Assembly: GCF_000004195.4 (NCBI RefSeq)
Contig: NC_030678.2
Location: 92,008,404 to 92,072,403 of the forward strand
From: Xenopus tropicalis
Taxonomy: Eukaryota; Chordata; Amphibia; Anura; Pipidae
Direction: 5' to 3'
Length of the DNA: 64,000 bases
In this document: piece by piece, positions 11,105 through 23,772 of the stretch
Numbering within the stretch: position 1 is the first letter of the stretch
Layout: every line of letters starts with the position of its first letter
Notes under the pieces: model-generated
What the model saw: the letters and a program-made list of their open reading frames with translations, nothing else
What the model was told of the DNA's origin: nothing
Database searches by the model: none
Translations under genes and position numbers: made by a program

Positions 11105-11174
11105 GTGATTTTAAAGATTCAACTGAATCTTGGTCGAATTCTGAACTGAATTCGCGATTCGGTGCATCCCTAGT
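11105..11174. repeat. hAT-like MITE end ('GGTGCATCCCTA' type)
   Basis: GAATTCGCGATTCGGTGCATCCCTA is the inverse of the TAGGGATGCACCGAAT terminus common in Xenopus non-autonomous elements. A second lone end is at 27940. No partner end is seen. Confidence 0.5.
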
Positions 11175-11494
11175 GTAAAGCCAAAATATGATGCAGATGT
11201 GTCCTGGGTAAAGGTATAAACTGCTTCCTTCTGCTGCCATTGGATGTGTAAAAGCACTTTCAGCCTTACTTACAATCCTTGCAGGTGGACCAAGTAACTC
11301 TGTAATCCCTGAAATCTCAGGGGGTGGCTGTAGTCAGCAGGGAGACAAAGCTGCAAACTGTAGTGTTACCCCCTGCAGATTAGTAGTAGTCTCTCTCTGG
11401 CTGCTCACAAATTGCCAGTCTCTCAATCTCCCAGACGCCCCAGGCCAGGATTGGTGGCAAGGCAGGAGATCTCTGTGAGTCCGGTCCCCTGTGC

Positions 11495-11790
11495 TCCGCC
11501 GACTTCAGCTACCAATATTGGTCCTTTAGACCAATGCGGCAGCTTATCTGTCAGTGTATGGGCACCACCGACTGACATCTGGCCTGAAATTGGCCAGATC
11601 TCGATTGGGCAGGTTTGATTTTTACGTCAGATCAGGGACCGCGTTGGCTCGTTGATGCAGTCCCTAATCTGATGGCGCCTAGGCCAAACAATCGAATTAG
11701 CCTGATATTGCCCACCCATAGGTGGGCATATCGGGTGAAGATCCACTTGCTTGGTGACCTCGCCAAAGAGTGTATCTTACAGTGTATGGT
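11495..11790 (-). mobile_element. 'GTGTATGGCCACCTTTAG' family element, inverted copy
   Basis: Read on the minus strand it matches 25470-25755: CACCTATGGGTGGGCAATAT, TTGTTTGGCC, GGGACTGCATCAA, GATCTGGCCAATTTCAGGCC, AGATAAGCTGCCGC and AAGGACCAATATTGG. It is GC-richer than its surroundings and produces spurious frames on both strands. Likely a Harbinger/hAT-type non-autonomous transposon; the class is not settled. Confidence 0.7.
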
Positions 11791-12328
11791 CAGTTTAAAA
11801 TGGAAGGATAGGCTTGCATGAGATCCTGGCCCCCCTGTTTCCCAGGCCTTCCCTCCCCATGTTTCCTCTATAGTTACGATCACTTGTAAATATGCCCCTT
11901 ATTTATAGGAATCAAAACAGTATTTCTATCCCACGGATGCAAAAAATGGTTTCTTCAAAGAACAAAGCTTTGTTTTTATTGTAGTGAACTCAAAGTCAGC
12001 TCTGTCCTATACATTATTTTTTTTTTAAGGTTACCTTAACAAAGCCCCAACTATCCTATAATTTTCATTGGACCCACTAAAAGATTTAAAAAGATCATAC
12101 TTAGAAATGAAATGTGCTTGATTTTTCAGTGCAGTGCAGACTAAAGATTGTATTTATTAAAATTTAATTTCAATGAAATTTGTATTTAAAATTTGTTCTC
12201 CCTAAGATCAATATTTGTTTACATTTATCTAGTTTTCTTTTGCATTTTTGATGAAAAATTAGAGAGCGCAAACCTGCAATCCTTTTAAGCCATCATGGAA
12301 ATATTACTATTACTCTACTCTAATGTTC
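11791..12328. other. intergenic, nothing recognised
   Basis: No gene, terminal repeat or structured element recognised. Confidence 0.3.
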
Positions 12329-12710
12329 TTAAAGGAACAGTAACACCAAAAAATGAATGTGTTTTAATGTAAACTGCTAAAACTGATCTGTTTGCTTCAG
12401 AAACACAACGAAAGTGTTTATAAATAAGCTGCTGTATAGCCATGGGGCCAGCTGTTCAAAGGCGAAAAGGCACAGGATACATAGCAGATAACAAATAAAA
12501 CACCATTGTATTCTAAAGAGCTTATCTGGTATCCGCTTTGTAACCTGTGCCTTTTCTCCCTTTTTCCACCTTGAATGGCTGTTCCCATGGCTACACAGGA
12601 GCTTTGTTTATAGAAACTATATGGTTTCTGAAGCAAATACGCAACTTTTACTAGCGCAGGGCAAAAGTAATTACATTAAACCAATTTCCACTATATTACT
12701 GTTTCTTTAA
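12329..12710. mobile_element. T2-family MITE (AGGAACAGTAACA type), intact
   Basis: TTAAAGGAACAGTAACACC at the left and TACTGTTTCTTTAA at the right, TTAA at both borders. The interior is palindromic: GGCGAAAAGGCACAGGATAC against GTAACCTGTGCCTTTTCTCC, and AGCTGCTGTATAGCCATGGG against CCATGGCTACACAGGAGC. Confidence 0.88.
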
Positions 12711-14400
12711 TAACTGTTGAAATTTCTCAAGTTGCTTTATCATTAAAGTCCATGAGAACCTTGTGCCACTTTTCAAAAAAATTCTCGGTCATTTCCATGC
12801 TAAAAAAAATTTACAGTGACAAAAAGTGATACCCAGGAACAGAAAATATTAAGAAACATTCCATGACATTTCTCATTGAGGAAAATTAAGAAGAATGTTT
12901 TAGTTTATTTTTATAAATTTGCCATTGTGAATATTATGAGTAAATTAATTTACTTTTTAATGTGTGGTGTTACAGGCCATTTAAATACTTCTGTATGATG
13001 AGACCCAATCTTCCCCATTATTGCTGTCTCAGGTTTACAGAAAAGGACAGGGGTTAAAATTTAAATACAGTGAAGTGTTTAGTATTATTTTGTATTTTCC
13101 TTCTCTGGCTGCAGTCTTATGGAGCATTGTTTGTATTTACTACATTTTGAAAGAGAAATACATTTTGCAAACTCAAAATTCATGCTTTATATTTTTGTTC
13201 ACAATCAAATGTATTTTGTCTGTATAAAACAAATGTCCACACAAAATGAATTCTATTAATGCATACATCATTTTCTAGTCACAAAATCAAGTCTGTGCTG
13301 ACAGAAGTAATGTTAAAATAAAAAAAATGAAATGCTAGTTACCATCATTTTTTATTTTTCATATACATATTTATTTTGCATGGGAAAAATGACTTTTTGA
13401 GCTGACAGAATTTTTACTGGGACTTGGTCACAGCATTGATTTTGTGCTGACAAAATAAATTGTCTAACTATTAAAGTATTATTTTGTACAGGGTTCATTT
13501 TGTGATCAAGAAATGTATGTTGTGGTCAAGAAATGAATTCTGTAAACAATTACTGCAGTAAACATAAAATAATTTTGTAGTCACATAAAATGTATTCTGT
13601 ATACAAAAGGTTTCCATACATAATCTGGGGGGGGGGACGGGACTGGTCAGTTGTTTGAACTGATCTTACTTATTGTTCCTCTGCAATACTAGTAATCTGA
13701 AAGCACTTCCCCCAGCTACCCATCCCCTCTGACATCATAGCCTGAAAGGGAGACTGTTCAACTTTGCACACAGATTTTGCAACACTAATATGGTTAAGGT
13801 AATCTTTAATTTGTTCAGTGTGATTTCTTTTTAGCTGCTGGCTTTAAAGCAAAGATAATATTACTAATTTTTCAAACTAGATAATTATAGGGTGAGTAAG
13901 AATAGGGCAATAATTGATAGTATCTCTTTATTCTATGGGTTTTATATGTCCTTATTTTAAATAAGTTATTCACAGAGAAAGACAGAGAAAGGAAAGTAAA
14001 TGCATTTGCATTGGCAATGTAAAATAATGTCAATAATTATGCCTATTCTGGTTGAATCTTTAAATAATGAATAAAACTTGAGCAGTTCAAACGTGGATTT
14101 TTGTCACAAATAAACAAATTACATTAATTTATAGTTTCTCCAAAAGATTCGTAGAGAGCTGCTGTATGTTGTTCCTTACTCTTTAGGAAAACATCCTCCT
14201 AAAATTAGCTTTAATAGAATAGATTTCATATAGTCTGTGGGAATTGCCCACCTTTAAAAGCAAGAACACAATACTATAAATATTAAGCGAGGTATGCATT
14301 AAAGGAACACTTTCCACACAAAGTAAGTACAGATATAAGCACAGAGCCTCAACAGACTGACGCTGTAAAACAACCATTTAATAAGCCATTAAAATGCCAT
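12711..14400. other. AT-rich intergenic DNA
   Basis: Very AT-rich between about 12720 and 13620, with a G homopolymer at 13626-13633. No gene or repeat recognised. Confidence 0.35.
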
Positions 14401-15000
14401 TGACTTGGACACATAAAAAACGAAGGCATTTCAAATAATTAGGATCTTATGTCCGGGACCGACATGCAGTCTGTAAATGGATTTTTTTCTTTCAGAAATC
14501 AGCCTGGAAATAAATCTGATAATCCAAAGATATAATAAGGGTATAAATTTAGCACAGCCATCCATTTATGTCTGACCATATAGGTTAGATGGTTTACTTC
14601 TTTAACAGGTAATTTAAATGTTTTACTTCAGAGACCTCTCTTTTTGTCAGTTTCTTTATAAGATGTTGAGATGTCACAAGTGGCTTTAATAGGGTCCTGA
14701 GCTGGTTTGTTATCAGGTAATCCCCCCTAAATGGTTATTTGCTTTTAACAACAATTAAGAAATGTTCGGGTGAAAGATCATATAAAAGAGTTTAGTGGTT
14801 TTTCATTTGATTATGCTGCATTGATTCTCAAACTGCACACGGTTGCTAGGTTACAGGTGGCTCACTTTTATCGTGGCAATAACAGACAATACGGATACTG
14901 TTTAATTATGCCATTCACAACCAAGCCTGCCATCTCTCTATTATACTGCTACCTGTTACTATAAACAAAAGCTGCACACATGGAGTCGTTCATCCTCTGC
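14400..15000. promoter_or_regulatory. candidate non-coding regulatory block downstream of tbx4
   Basis: Unique sequence without repeat features, with several homeodomain-type cores (TTTGATTATGC near 14807, TTTAATTATGCC near 14900, AACAACAATTAAG near 14747). The appearance is that of a conserved non-coding element, but conservation cannot be shown here. Confidence 0.25.
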
Positions 15001-16000
15001 GTGGGATTTCTCTTGCCTTAGCTTTTTGAGCTTCACAGCAGGAACAGGATATAGTCAGAAGTAGCAAAAAAACTAATTTGTGAGTGGAAGCAAGTTGGGG
15101 GGTCAGTTAACAAACTGCCCTTTGTAGATCTAATGAATTCATTTTACAACAAATTGCTATGTTAAAAATACCAATTTTTATCTACTTTATCTAAAAAGAT
15201 TCAATTATATAATAACATGTTGGCTTATGTTTTGCTTAAAAATCGTGTGGTAGTTTCACAATCTGTCCAGCTGTTTGTCATGACCAGTTACATATTAACT
15301 ATAGCACCAGCTAGTCAACAGATAATCCTTACCACCCCATATCAATGTGTGATCCTCTGCAGTATGGGACACTGATGAAGGAAAAATTTCTAACCTATCA
15401 AATGTATTTGTTTAAGTAAGTAATATGGTGAGCTTTGCTCATAAACTAACAATTTTAATCTAATTTGTCTTCTTGGGCGAAGCTAGCCTGATTGACTAGG
15501 TTCTTTAGCTATCTTCTCTGAATTCAACCTCATACTAAACCTAAAATCAAACATTAGATTCCACATTTGCTTCCCAGTACTACATGGAAAGTCAATTATT
15601 AAACTTTTTAGATGTATACAAGCAAGGCAACTTAAAGTCCTACTTAGTCTTTTATTTTAATCAACACACCCAGTACCCAGGTCCAAATTAATGGTTTAAT
15701 TAAGTAAATGAAGCATGGAAGTGTCTTGCCTGTGTTTTAATGATTGAATTACAATTTTAAAAAATTTATCAAGGATTTATGACAGCCCCAAAAAAATGTA
15801 TTTCTTAATTATGCATTACATATTTAAAGAGAAGATGTTCTCTTCAGTATGTTAGGATATGAATAATAGACCCTATATTTTTAGCTTCCCTAGCAGAATC
15901 CTGCATTGAAATCTGTTTTTTAAAAGTGCAAACAGATTTTTTTATATTTAATTTTGAAATTTTACATGGGACTAGCCATATTCTTTATTTCCCAGGGTGT
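15001..16000. other. intergenic, nothing recognised
   Basis: AT-rich; no gene, repeat end or site recognised. Confidence 0.3.
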
Positions 16001-16145
16001 CACAGCCATGTGACCTGCGCTCTAATAAACTAGTCACACTTTACTGCTGTACTGAAAGTTGGAGTGATATCACCCCCCTCCCAGCAGCTGATCAGCAGAA
16101 CAATGGGGAGGTAGCAAAGATAACAGCTACCTGAAACCTATATTG
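15990..16145. repeat. fragment of a dispersed Xenopus-type repeat
   Basis: CAGCCATGTGACCTGCGCTC, ACTTTACTGCTGTACTG, GGAGTGATATCACCCCCCTC and AGAACAATGGGGAGGTAGC are a block I recognise from frequent Xenopus repeats of the T2 MITE type. No terminal repeats here. Confidence 0.45.
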
Positions 16146-16763
16146 CTTAAAGTTGAAGATATCAGAATAGTAGAATAGTAAAATTTCCAAGTCAGGCTTG
16201 GGACTCCTTCTGAAAGCTCAGAATAAAGGTCCCCATTAGAGAGTTTTCTAAGTTTTTTTGAACTTGTAATTCAAGTTTTTTTTTACACTATTTTATTAAA
16301 TCCAGTCATATCTGTTTTTTTTAAATAAGCAAATATTTTTTTTGTTTTTTAGTAGTTTATTTGAAGTAGGAAAAAACTCTAAAACTCACAAACTCGAAAA
16401 TTGATAAATAAGCCCATATGTCTTGAGTCAAACAATGAAAACAGTCGTAGCAATCTGATTCTATAAATTATTCCCTCAGGGGATATTAGACCAATCAGCA
16501 GACACCCAACGCTAATTCTAGTAGCCACTGTTAATAAACAAACCTATATATTACCTAGTGCTTATGCAACTAACCATAATCTGGAGGTAATAAGAATAGG
16601 TGATGACTTTAATGACACTCTCTGCTAGAAAATGGATAGGAGACACACTTGCTCTAACCTAATCAGACTGCTTATAAAGTTTCCCTAACTCCCACTCCTT
16701 TTTGTTTTTTGCTTACCATGGATGCTAGATTTCCTTCTTAATAAAAACTGTAATTGTAAAAAC

Positions 16764-16868
16764 TGTGTGCTATCCCACCGGCGACTTACATTTTCGCCGG
16801 TGGGATGGTAGTTCGGGGAGATTAGTCGCTCATGACAAGGAAGATTTGTTGCGGGCGACTAATCTCCC
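16764..16868. repeat. GC-rich double inverted repeat element
   Basis: Two stem pairs: CCCACCGGCGA with TCGCCGGTGGG (16774-16807), and GGGGAGATTAGTCGC with GCGACTAATCTCCCC (16817-16868). A compact element in AT-rich DNA, of a type repeated in Xenopus. Confidence 0.65.
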
Positions 16869-18285
16869 CATGTGCCAGAGCGCTTAGGAAGAACAACAAA
16901 ATAGCTCTACAACATATTGGCAACAGTCATTTCAGCTGATTATATCAAGTACTGCACTCAACACTTTACAAATGACCTGATGATGAATATTTAGAACATG
17001 CAAAGAGACTATTTTCATATATAGATTTTGTTATTTTGAGCTGCACAGCCTCTCAGTTTCACAGATCTAACCTGAATGTATTATACCCATCTCCAGAAAG
17101 TCTATGATTGCTCATACATTTTTCGCTAGAAAAAAAAAAGAAAAAAAGCATTTCATCAAGCAAAGGTTTGTTTGTAAATTCCCAATGGATTTCAGATTTG
17201 TGAGTTTGGTGATGTGCCCCTCTTACAAAAGGATTTTGCTTAAAGGGTCTTCACCAAAAATACCAAGCAAAGCAACAGCACCTTTGGCTTATCTTTAAGG
17301 TGCATCTGGTTATACTTTGTGATTCTATTTCTGTGATCTCTCTTTCTTTTCATGATCCTGTTCAAATACCTATTTCTTACTGATAAGAATTCATAGTTCT
17401 TTCCCTGGTTCCATTACTTTTTTATTGCTTAGAGTTTCCTGGTTCATTACATTTACTGTATCTGAGCTTTGATCCTAATGCCCACACTTTGACTTGTTGT
17501 TTCTATTATGTCTTGGTTTGATCTTTTGGTCAATAGATATTCCCTTTGGTACAACTTAGGTTCAGCAAAGTAGAAACACGGTGGTGAACTATACTTTCTG
17601 TGCAAACCAGTGCATCTACTTGTATTGAGATTTAAGTGAATTGTGCTGGCATCTGTGTTAGTGCACAGAAGTTATGGTTCTCCAGTGAGTCTCCTTGCGC
17701 TACACTAACTGGAAGCAAATCAGTATCAAAGTTATTAATCAAAAGGCAAAAGGAGGCTGGTTATATTCAAAAGAGCCTCAAGTTACTTGTGCTTGAGTTG
17801 CCAATTGTGACAATACCAAGTCTGATATTCTGTTAATGAACTTTGGGGAGTGTTGGACGAATTTGTTTTCAGAATACTGTGAAAACAGCAGATTATGAAA
17901 TCATGTGCTTGTTGCCATTGTTTTAAGGAAATATTTGTATTCATACATATGTATTATTAATTTACACAAAAACACAGAGTTTTCAGTGTTCTTTCACATT
18001 TTAGATTAGCTATGTAGAAAAGGAGCTTGCTGCAAGTTATATTTCTTTTGCCAACCTTAAATGAATAGTCTGAAGTAGAACATAAAACTCTCTAGTAACT
18101 GACTGGAGGAAATGAAAGGATCAACAACAGTGAGGGACCATGAGCCAGAGTTGTTCCTGCCTGCAGCCACTTTTTCACTTGTGTGCAGGAAATTACACTC
18201 ATCAAAAGCTGACAATGCAGAATTGCTGATGACGATCATGATGAGCGGATTGATTCTAAAGTGTGTTTTGACAAAACGGATACTT

Positions 18286-18288
<3 letters not shown>
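16869..18288. other. intergenic, nothing recognised
   Basis: No gene or repeat recognised; the short open frames here (for example 17636-17836) show no protein pattern. Confidence 0.3.

Positions 18289-18335
<47 letters not shown>
18289..18335. repeat. (AT)n microsatellite
   Basis: About 23 uninterrupted AT units. It accounts for the poly-(YI) tail of the frame that crosses it. Confidence 0.97.
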
Positions 18336-18338
<3 letters not shown>

Positions 18339-19494
18339 GCATGTTTTGTTAATAAGATTCTACTTAAACAAGAGGACATGGTTTAAATATTTAATACCTT
18401 GCTATGCTATGCTATTTTGATACATTTAAATGAAATTAAGTTATACCTTTATATCTCAAACATGTATTGGAATGGACCATAACTCATATTAGAGATAAAG
18501 GCATAGTCAAGGATACCAGCAAAATTTAAAGCAGAACATGTGTATTTATGATAAAGTTACATTTTATTGAATATTGTTATTTGTGAATTATTTTATTTCT
18601 TTACTAAAATAAAATTGTGCATGCATTCAAATAGCATGTTTAACCCTTATTTCCTAGACTTACAGAGGAATATGTCCATTTGCCTTTCCTCACTTGAACA
18701 TTTCCATGTAGAAACTCAGACACTTTGACTCCTATGTATCAACTCAATTTTAGTTCACCTTTATGGGGTCTATTTAATGAAGTACGATACCTTGTTTAGT
18801 TGTAAGTGTCCTAAACTTTAAACCCCAGAATTAGTTGATTTAAAACACGGTACACCTGTTGCATTCACTTGTCAGTGGGAGGGTGGTACGATTTATTGAC
18901 TCTCCTAATTCATTGTGCAATGGGGCTAACATTTATGTTTGTGCTTTACTGGCTATCTAGCTTTTAATTCATTGTGCAGTAGGGCTAACATTTACATTTG
19001 TTCTAGCAGCTAGAGGAACCCTTACCCTTATCATCTAGGAAAGTGGGAGGCACTTGACCACACCCTTTCTTTACCTCATACCTGATAGGGTAGAAGAGAA
19101 TGGAATGTCTAAATAAACTTAGGGTCAGTTCTTATCCCCCACCGTGGCATTTAACCAAGGAGGCAAGGATTAGAAGACATGGAGGAATCACTCATTGACT
19201 TTTTAGGGTGATTAAAACAAATCACATGTCCCTGCTCCCCATCTATGTCCCTAATGTCCTGAATAATGATTCTTTACCCTGTTTATTAGCCCAGTTCTAT
19301 TAAGCTAAGTGGGGGTAGTGGGGTCAAATAAATACATAACATAACTACTTTGTCCTCACCAATGGCTTTAGCTCTTTTAACCGAAGTGGATTATTACTAA
19401 GCATAAAAACTTTGCCTCACCCATTAAATCCTTATAGCTTAGTGGGAGGGGCTACATTAACTAATACATGTTGTCAAGTAGCACATGGTTCTAC
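18336..19494. other. intergenic, nothing recognised
   Basis: Contains a local tandem similarity: AATTCATTGTGCAATGGGGC at 18908 and AATTCATTGTGCAGTAGGGC at 18965, each followed by TAACATTTA. Otherwise nothing recognised. Confidence 0.35.
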
Positions 19495-19790
19495 TGTAGG
19501 TTCTAATAGCTGTTGATTCTTCTACTTTTGGTGTTATGCTTTATCCTTAAACTACATTTCTTACCAGCTTGAAGTTAGTACTATAGGCTACCTCAGTGGC
19601 AGGATAGTCCAGTGATGCATACCTTGATTATGTTCCATAATCAAGGTATGCATCACTGGACTATCCTGCCACTGAGGTAGCCTATAGTACTAAAGAAACA
19701 TTGTTGCATGCTTCAAGCTGGTAAGAAATGTAGTTTAAGGATAAAGCATAACACCAAAAGCAGAAGAATCAACAGCTATTAGAACCTACA
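19495..19790. repeat. near-perfect 138-bp palindrome
   Basis: The left arm 19495-19632 and right arm 19636-19790 are reverse complements around a 3-nt centre (TTC at 19633-19635). The inner 58 bp pair perfectly. The right arm then carries 17 extra bases (19694-19710), after which pairing resumes to 19790 with a single mismatch seen (19524/19761 area). I see no terminal repeats of a known transposon. Confidence 0.95.
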
Positions 19791-21416
19791 CAATACAAAC
19801 AAGTGCTAAAATGGCTTTTTTTTAAGTGTGTACAATGGGCAAACATGGTTTGCTGAGCCAAAGCACCATGTTACACTCCTTCTCTAAATCTTTACCATAC
19901 ATAAAATATTCGGTAGTAGGCTACAAAAGACATTTTGAATCATTACATTGCTATTAACCAACACTTATTCTGTTGTACTGACAGCTGAGGGGATTGGTTT
20001 GTTATTTGAGTAAAACCTCAGGCAGATGTGGTGATTCTGCCTTGCAGGGCTTTCTGCTTGTGGCTCCATAAGGTTGTCAGATTATCACTGCTTGTTGTAT
20101 TTTGCAGACTGCTTGCTTGCAGACATGGAATTTAGTTATTGACATCTCACCTGATCTGGTTACAAATCCTGCCGAGGAACTTGTCTCACAAAGGGATAAC
20201 CTCCAGGAAGCAGGAAAGATGTGCATGTGCAATTCTTGACAAACTCCGATGAAGCTTTTCAATCTGCATTAACTAAAATGCAATTTATGTTAGCTGATTC
20301 CATACGTTCAAGCCAACTATAGATAATAGATAATGAAGCACCACCCTGCATAAACTGGATTCTTATTCCAGCTGTGAAAAGATAAACTACGTATAGTAGG
20401 CAAACAGAGACTTGGAGTGAAAAGTCTCCCAGCTGAGGATCTTATCACTTATCACCCAGGTTTGGCTTTGGATTGAATATGATGATTATTTAGAATTACT
20501 TTCGAGGATGAAATATACAATAAGATATTTTCTGTAGTGACCCAGGTCCTAGGACTAGGTCACTTTTCAAGACTTTTACTACAATTTTTGGAAGCTAAAT
20601 CTTAGGAATTTCTACTCCTGCCAAATGTACCAGCCCACAGTTAGAGAGTTGAAATCCCATAGCAATTCTGCAGACTGGGTTCTTCAGTTTGATGAAAAGA
20701 AACTTTCAGCTGTTGTTGCACTACATGCTGCTTTGCACTACAACTTCCAAAAGGGTGGATAGATGCTGGGAGTTAAAGTTCTTCCTCCATTTTTGTACTT
20801 TACCTTTTTCCTCTCTGTCAGAGCACATGTCTACTTAAGTCCCACCATGCACAACTAGGGCCTTATAACAAGAAGCAGTGAAGGAATACAATTTGCTTTG
20901 CTATTTTATAAAGCATTTCACCATGTGAAAGCTGTTAAAGTTAAGAAATTAAGAAAAGGCTGCAAAGCCGCAAGTAAAGAATTTGTGTAAAAACCAGTGC
21001 AAGTCTAGTAAAGCTCTTTAGAAACTGGGGTTGCTATTAAAATTCAGTACAAAATGTTCAAACTCACTATGCTGGTTCTATGCAGGTTTACTAGATGCTG
21101 AAATTTCTTCCCATATGCTTTAACAGACTTTGCCAAGTCCATTGAGGTATATGACTCTGACATAAACTCCAGCATGAATCTGGCATATACTGTTTTGTAA
21201 ATCGCCTACCCAGAGCTTTTACATTTACATGAAAAGGGTAAAGCTTGGGGTCACTACTAATTCCCCAGCTTTACAAGCATATTATTTTAAGATTTTACAC
21301 TTTTTGGTGTAAAATTAAATGCACTATTTTATATCAACATACTTTAAGACACTCAACTAGGATAAATGACTTTAGCAACTAGGTGCTTAGTTGATCATAT
21401 TCAACAGATCGAATGC
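19791..21416. other. intergenic; possible regulatory block at 19960-20270
   Basis: No gene. The part from 19960 to 20270 is unique, of mixed composition and repeat-free, unlike its AT-rich surroundings. Confidence 0.3.
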
Positions 21417-21840
21417 TTAAAGGAAACCTATACCCTGAGAATGAATACTTAACTAACAGATAGTTTATATTATGTTAAGTGACCTATTAAAGAATCTTGC
21501 CAAACTGGAATATATATCAGTAAATATTGCCTTTTACATCCTTTCCCTTGATCCAACCTTTAGTGATGGGCTGTGTCCTGTGAGATCACATGATGCAAAA
21601 GGCAGAACTCTGCCCATTTATTGGCTGATGGAGCCTAGCATGTATGTGTGCCTTGGCTTGTTTGTGTGCACTGTGAATCCTATGATCCCAGGAGGCGGCC
21701 CATAATTTTTAAAGTTTAGGTATTTAGGAGTACCCAATAGCACTACTAAAAAAGTATATTTTTATGAAAATGGCTTCTTTAGATGAAGCAGGGTTTTACA
21801 TATGAACTTGTTTATGCAATATATTCTTATAGAGACCTAA
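21417..21840. mobile_element. T2-family MITE (AGGAAACCTATACC type), copy 1
   Basis: Starts TTAAAGGAAACCTATACCC. Body shared with 28031-28471: GGAATATATATC, TAGTGATGGGCTG-like block, CCCATTTATTGGCTGATG, AGCATGTATGTGTGCCTT, GGAGGCGGCC, ACATATGAACTTGTTTATG. The right end (near 21840, AGAGACCTAAAT) is decayed. Confidence 0.7.
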
Positions 21841-22339
21841 ATTGTTTGGGGTAATACATATATATATGTATATTTGCTACCATGCCTATCATGATTTAGT
21901 AATGTCTAGGAGGGACATGGGAAAGAATACAAGTAAGTTATATTAAGCAGACTTCTCTTTACCTCTTGTATCAGTCAATATTTGTATGTAGATGTATAAA
22001 TGTATCTATTGCACTATTTTTCTGATAGAGTAATATTGTTGGCTAGAAAGTTAGCATTACTAAGTGTGTTTTCAAAGGTTTAACTGGCTATTTATATCTG
22101 ACAAAAATGCTAAATTGGTTGCAAGGGAAATTTAAGAAAGAAGATTATTATCTGGTTTCTCCTGGTTTCTGGTAGTATGTTCATGTTATATTTGGTTTGC
22201 TTTCTGCACAAGAAAATGATATATAGGTGGGGTCAGGTGGACCGTTTTACTACAAGAGTCACAATAATGGGTTTAATTTGATCACATATATCATTATAAT
22301 CCTCTCACTGTTGTATCAGCCTATAAAGTACAACAACTC
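21841..22339. other. intergenic, nothing recognised
   Basis: Short TA-rich run at 21857-21872; otherwise nothing recognised. Confidence 0.3.
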
Positions 22340-22795
22340 TTAAAGGAGAAGGAAAGGCTAGTAAAGAGTTATTTTCAAGCTGCAGGCATAACTTCAGTTC
22401 TCTCAATAGTGCCCCTAAGTTTCCCATATTTCTCCCGTTCAGATGATCAGAAGCCACATAGGAAAGCTCTGAGCTCTGTAAAAATTCCCATAATGCCACG
22501 CTCCTGCACCAAGACCAAGACCGGTATACATGCGCAGTTTGTAAGACTATGAGTCAGCTTCCGGCTAAATGGCTCAGATCCACATTCCTAAGGGGGGGAG
22601 GGAGTTCTTAGCATTCTTATGGGACGGGGGCAGGAGAGAGCTCCGCAGACTCTGGCACAGGAAAACAAAGAGACAAGAAATCCTGTTTCTTTGGACAGAG
22701 AACTCAGTGCAGCGTTTCTTTGAGTGCGTATGGCTGTATTTACATAGTCCTTTTTAATAAAGCTTACTTAGTTTTTAACTTTTCTTCTCCTTTAA
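22340..22795. mobile_element. T2-family MITE (AGGAGAAGGAAAGG type)
   Basis: TTAAAGGAGAAGGAAAGGCT at the left and ACTTTTCTTCTCCTTTAA at the right are inverse, with TTAA at both borders. The interior includes ATGCGCAGTTTG and GCTTCCGGCTAAATGGC, GC-richer than the flanks. Confidence 0.88.
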
Positions 22796-23602
22796 TTTAC
22801 ACAACATTAAGCCTGGTTGTTTTCATTTACATTAAGAGCTTTGGAAATCAACCATTTAGTACTTGTCAAAATGAGTCCCATACAAATGTTGTTATTACTT
22901 TTGAGTGACCACTTGCAGGATAAATGTGAAGCTCTGTTTTTTTATTTTTTTTTAATAAAGTGTGCTAGAATATTTTGACATGTAATTAATTTCCAGTTAT
23001 TGCATATTGTTTACAGCAAATAAATATTTGCTGCACAGAGTTATTCTATATATATAAAAAAAAGGCAAAGTTTTGCTCAACCGCTAAATTTTAAACCATT
23101 AGGCGGGGGTGCAATGAGGCTGTGACCACAAAATTCATATAAACAACAACAAAAGATCCTTTACACTCAACCAAAAAATAAAAAGCTCAGCAGGAGCTTA
23201 AGTGAGCTTAAGGTTAAGTGACGCAAGCTACATCTGTGGAGGGGTGAATACCAACAAGAACCAGTGGGAGAACACAAACAGAGAGAAGTGGTGAGAATTG
23301 TGCACAAATACCAGTGAATTGTGATATCCAGTGGATGGAAACATTTGTGTCGCCATTGTGGGTGAGATCGCTCCTTTTTATTTGAACAAGTTTGACACAG
23401 TTATAGCTGCTGGGTGATGCCCAGGATTGTATGACCAATCAGAAAGTCTTTATATACCTTTCAATGGTAGGCATAGGTGGTTTATTTTTGTTGCCAAATA
23501 ATCTTGCCAAATTATTTTTCCAGTTATTCCAGTTATCTGTTTTGGCAGGTGATGGATACCTTTCTTCTCTTTTCTCTTGACCTGTCAATTTAGAATCCTA
23601 CT
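22796..23602. other. intergenic; possible unclassified repeat at 23090-23450
   Basis: AGGCGGGGGTGCAATGAGGC followed by TGTGACCACAAAATTCATAT looks like part of a dispersed repeat, but I cannot place it or find a second copy in the window. Confidence 0.3.
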
Positions 23603-23772
23603 TAGGGGCAGAATTATCAAAGTATGGATTAAGAGTTTACCACTAGTGATAACAAATGTTTTCACCAGGCATGGATTCGCTGCCAAATTCCGCATTTTGC
23701 CACTGGCAATTTTTTTTGCAAAACTGTCATAAAAATTTGCTGCAACAAAACTTCTCCAAGTGCAGAAAAAGT

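Noticed and set aside
18112..18336. Frame ending in repeated Ile-Tyr
   Set aside because: The end is simply the (AT)n microsatellite.
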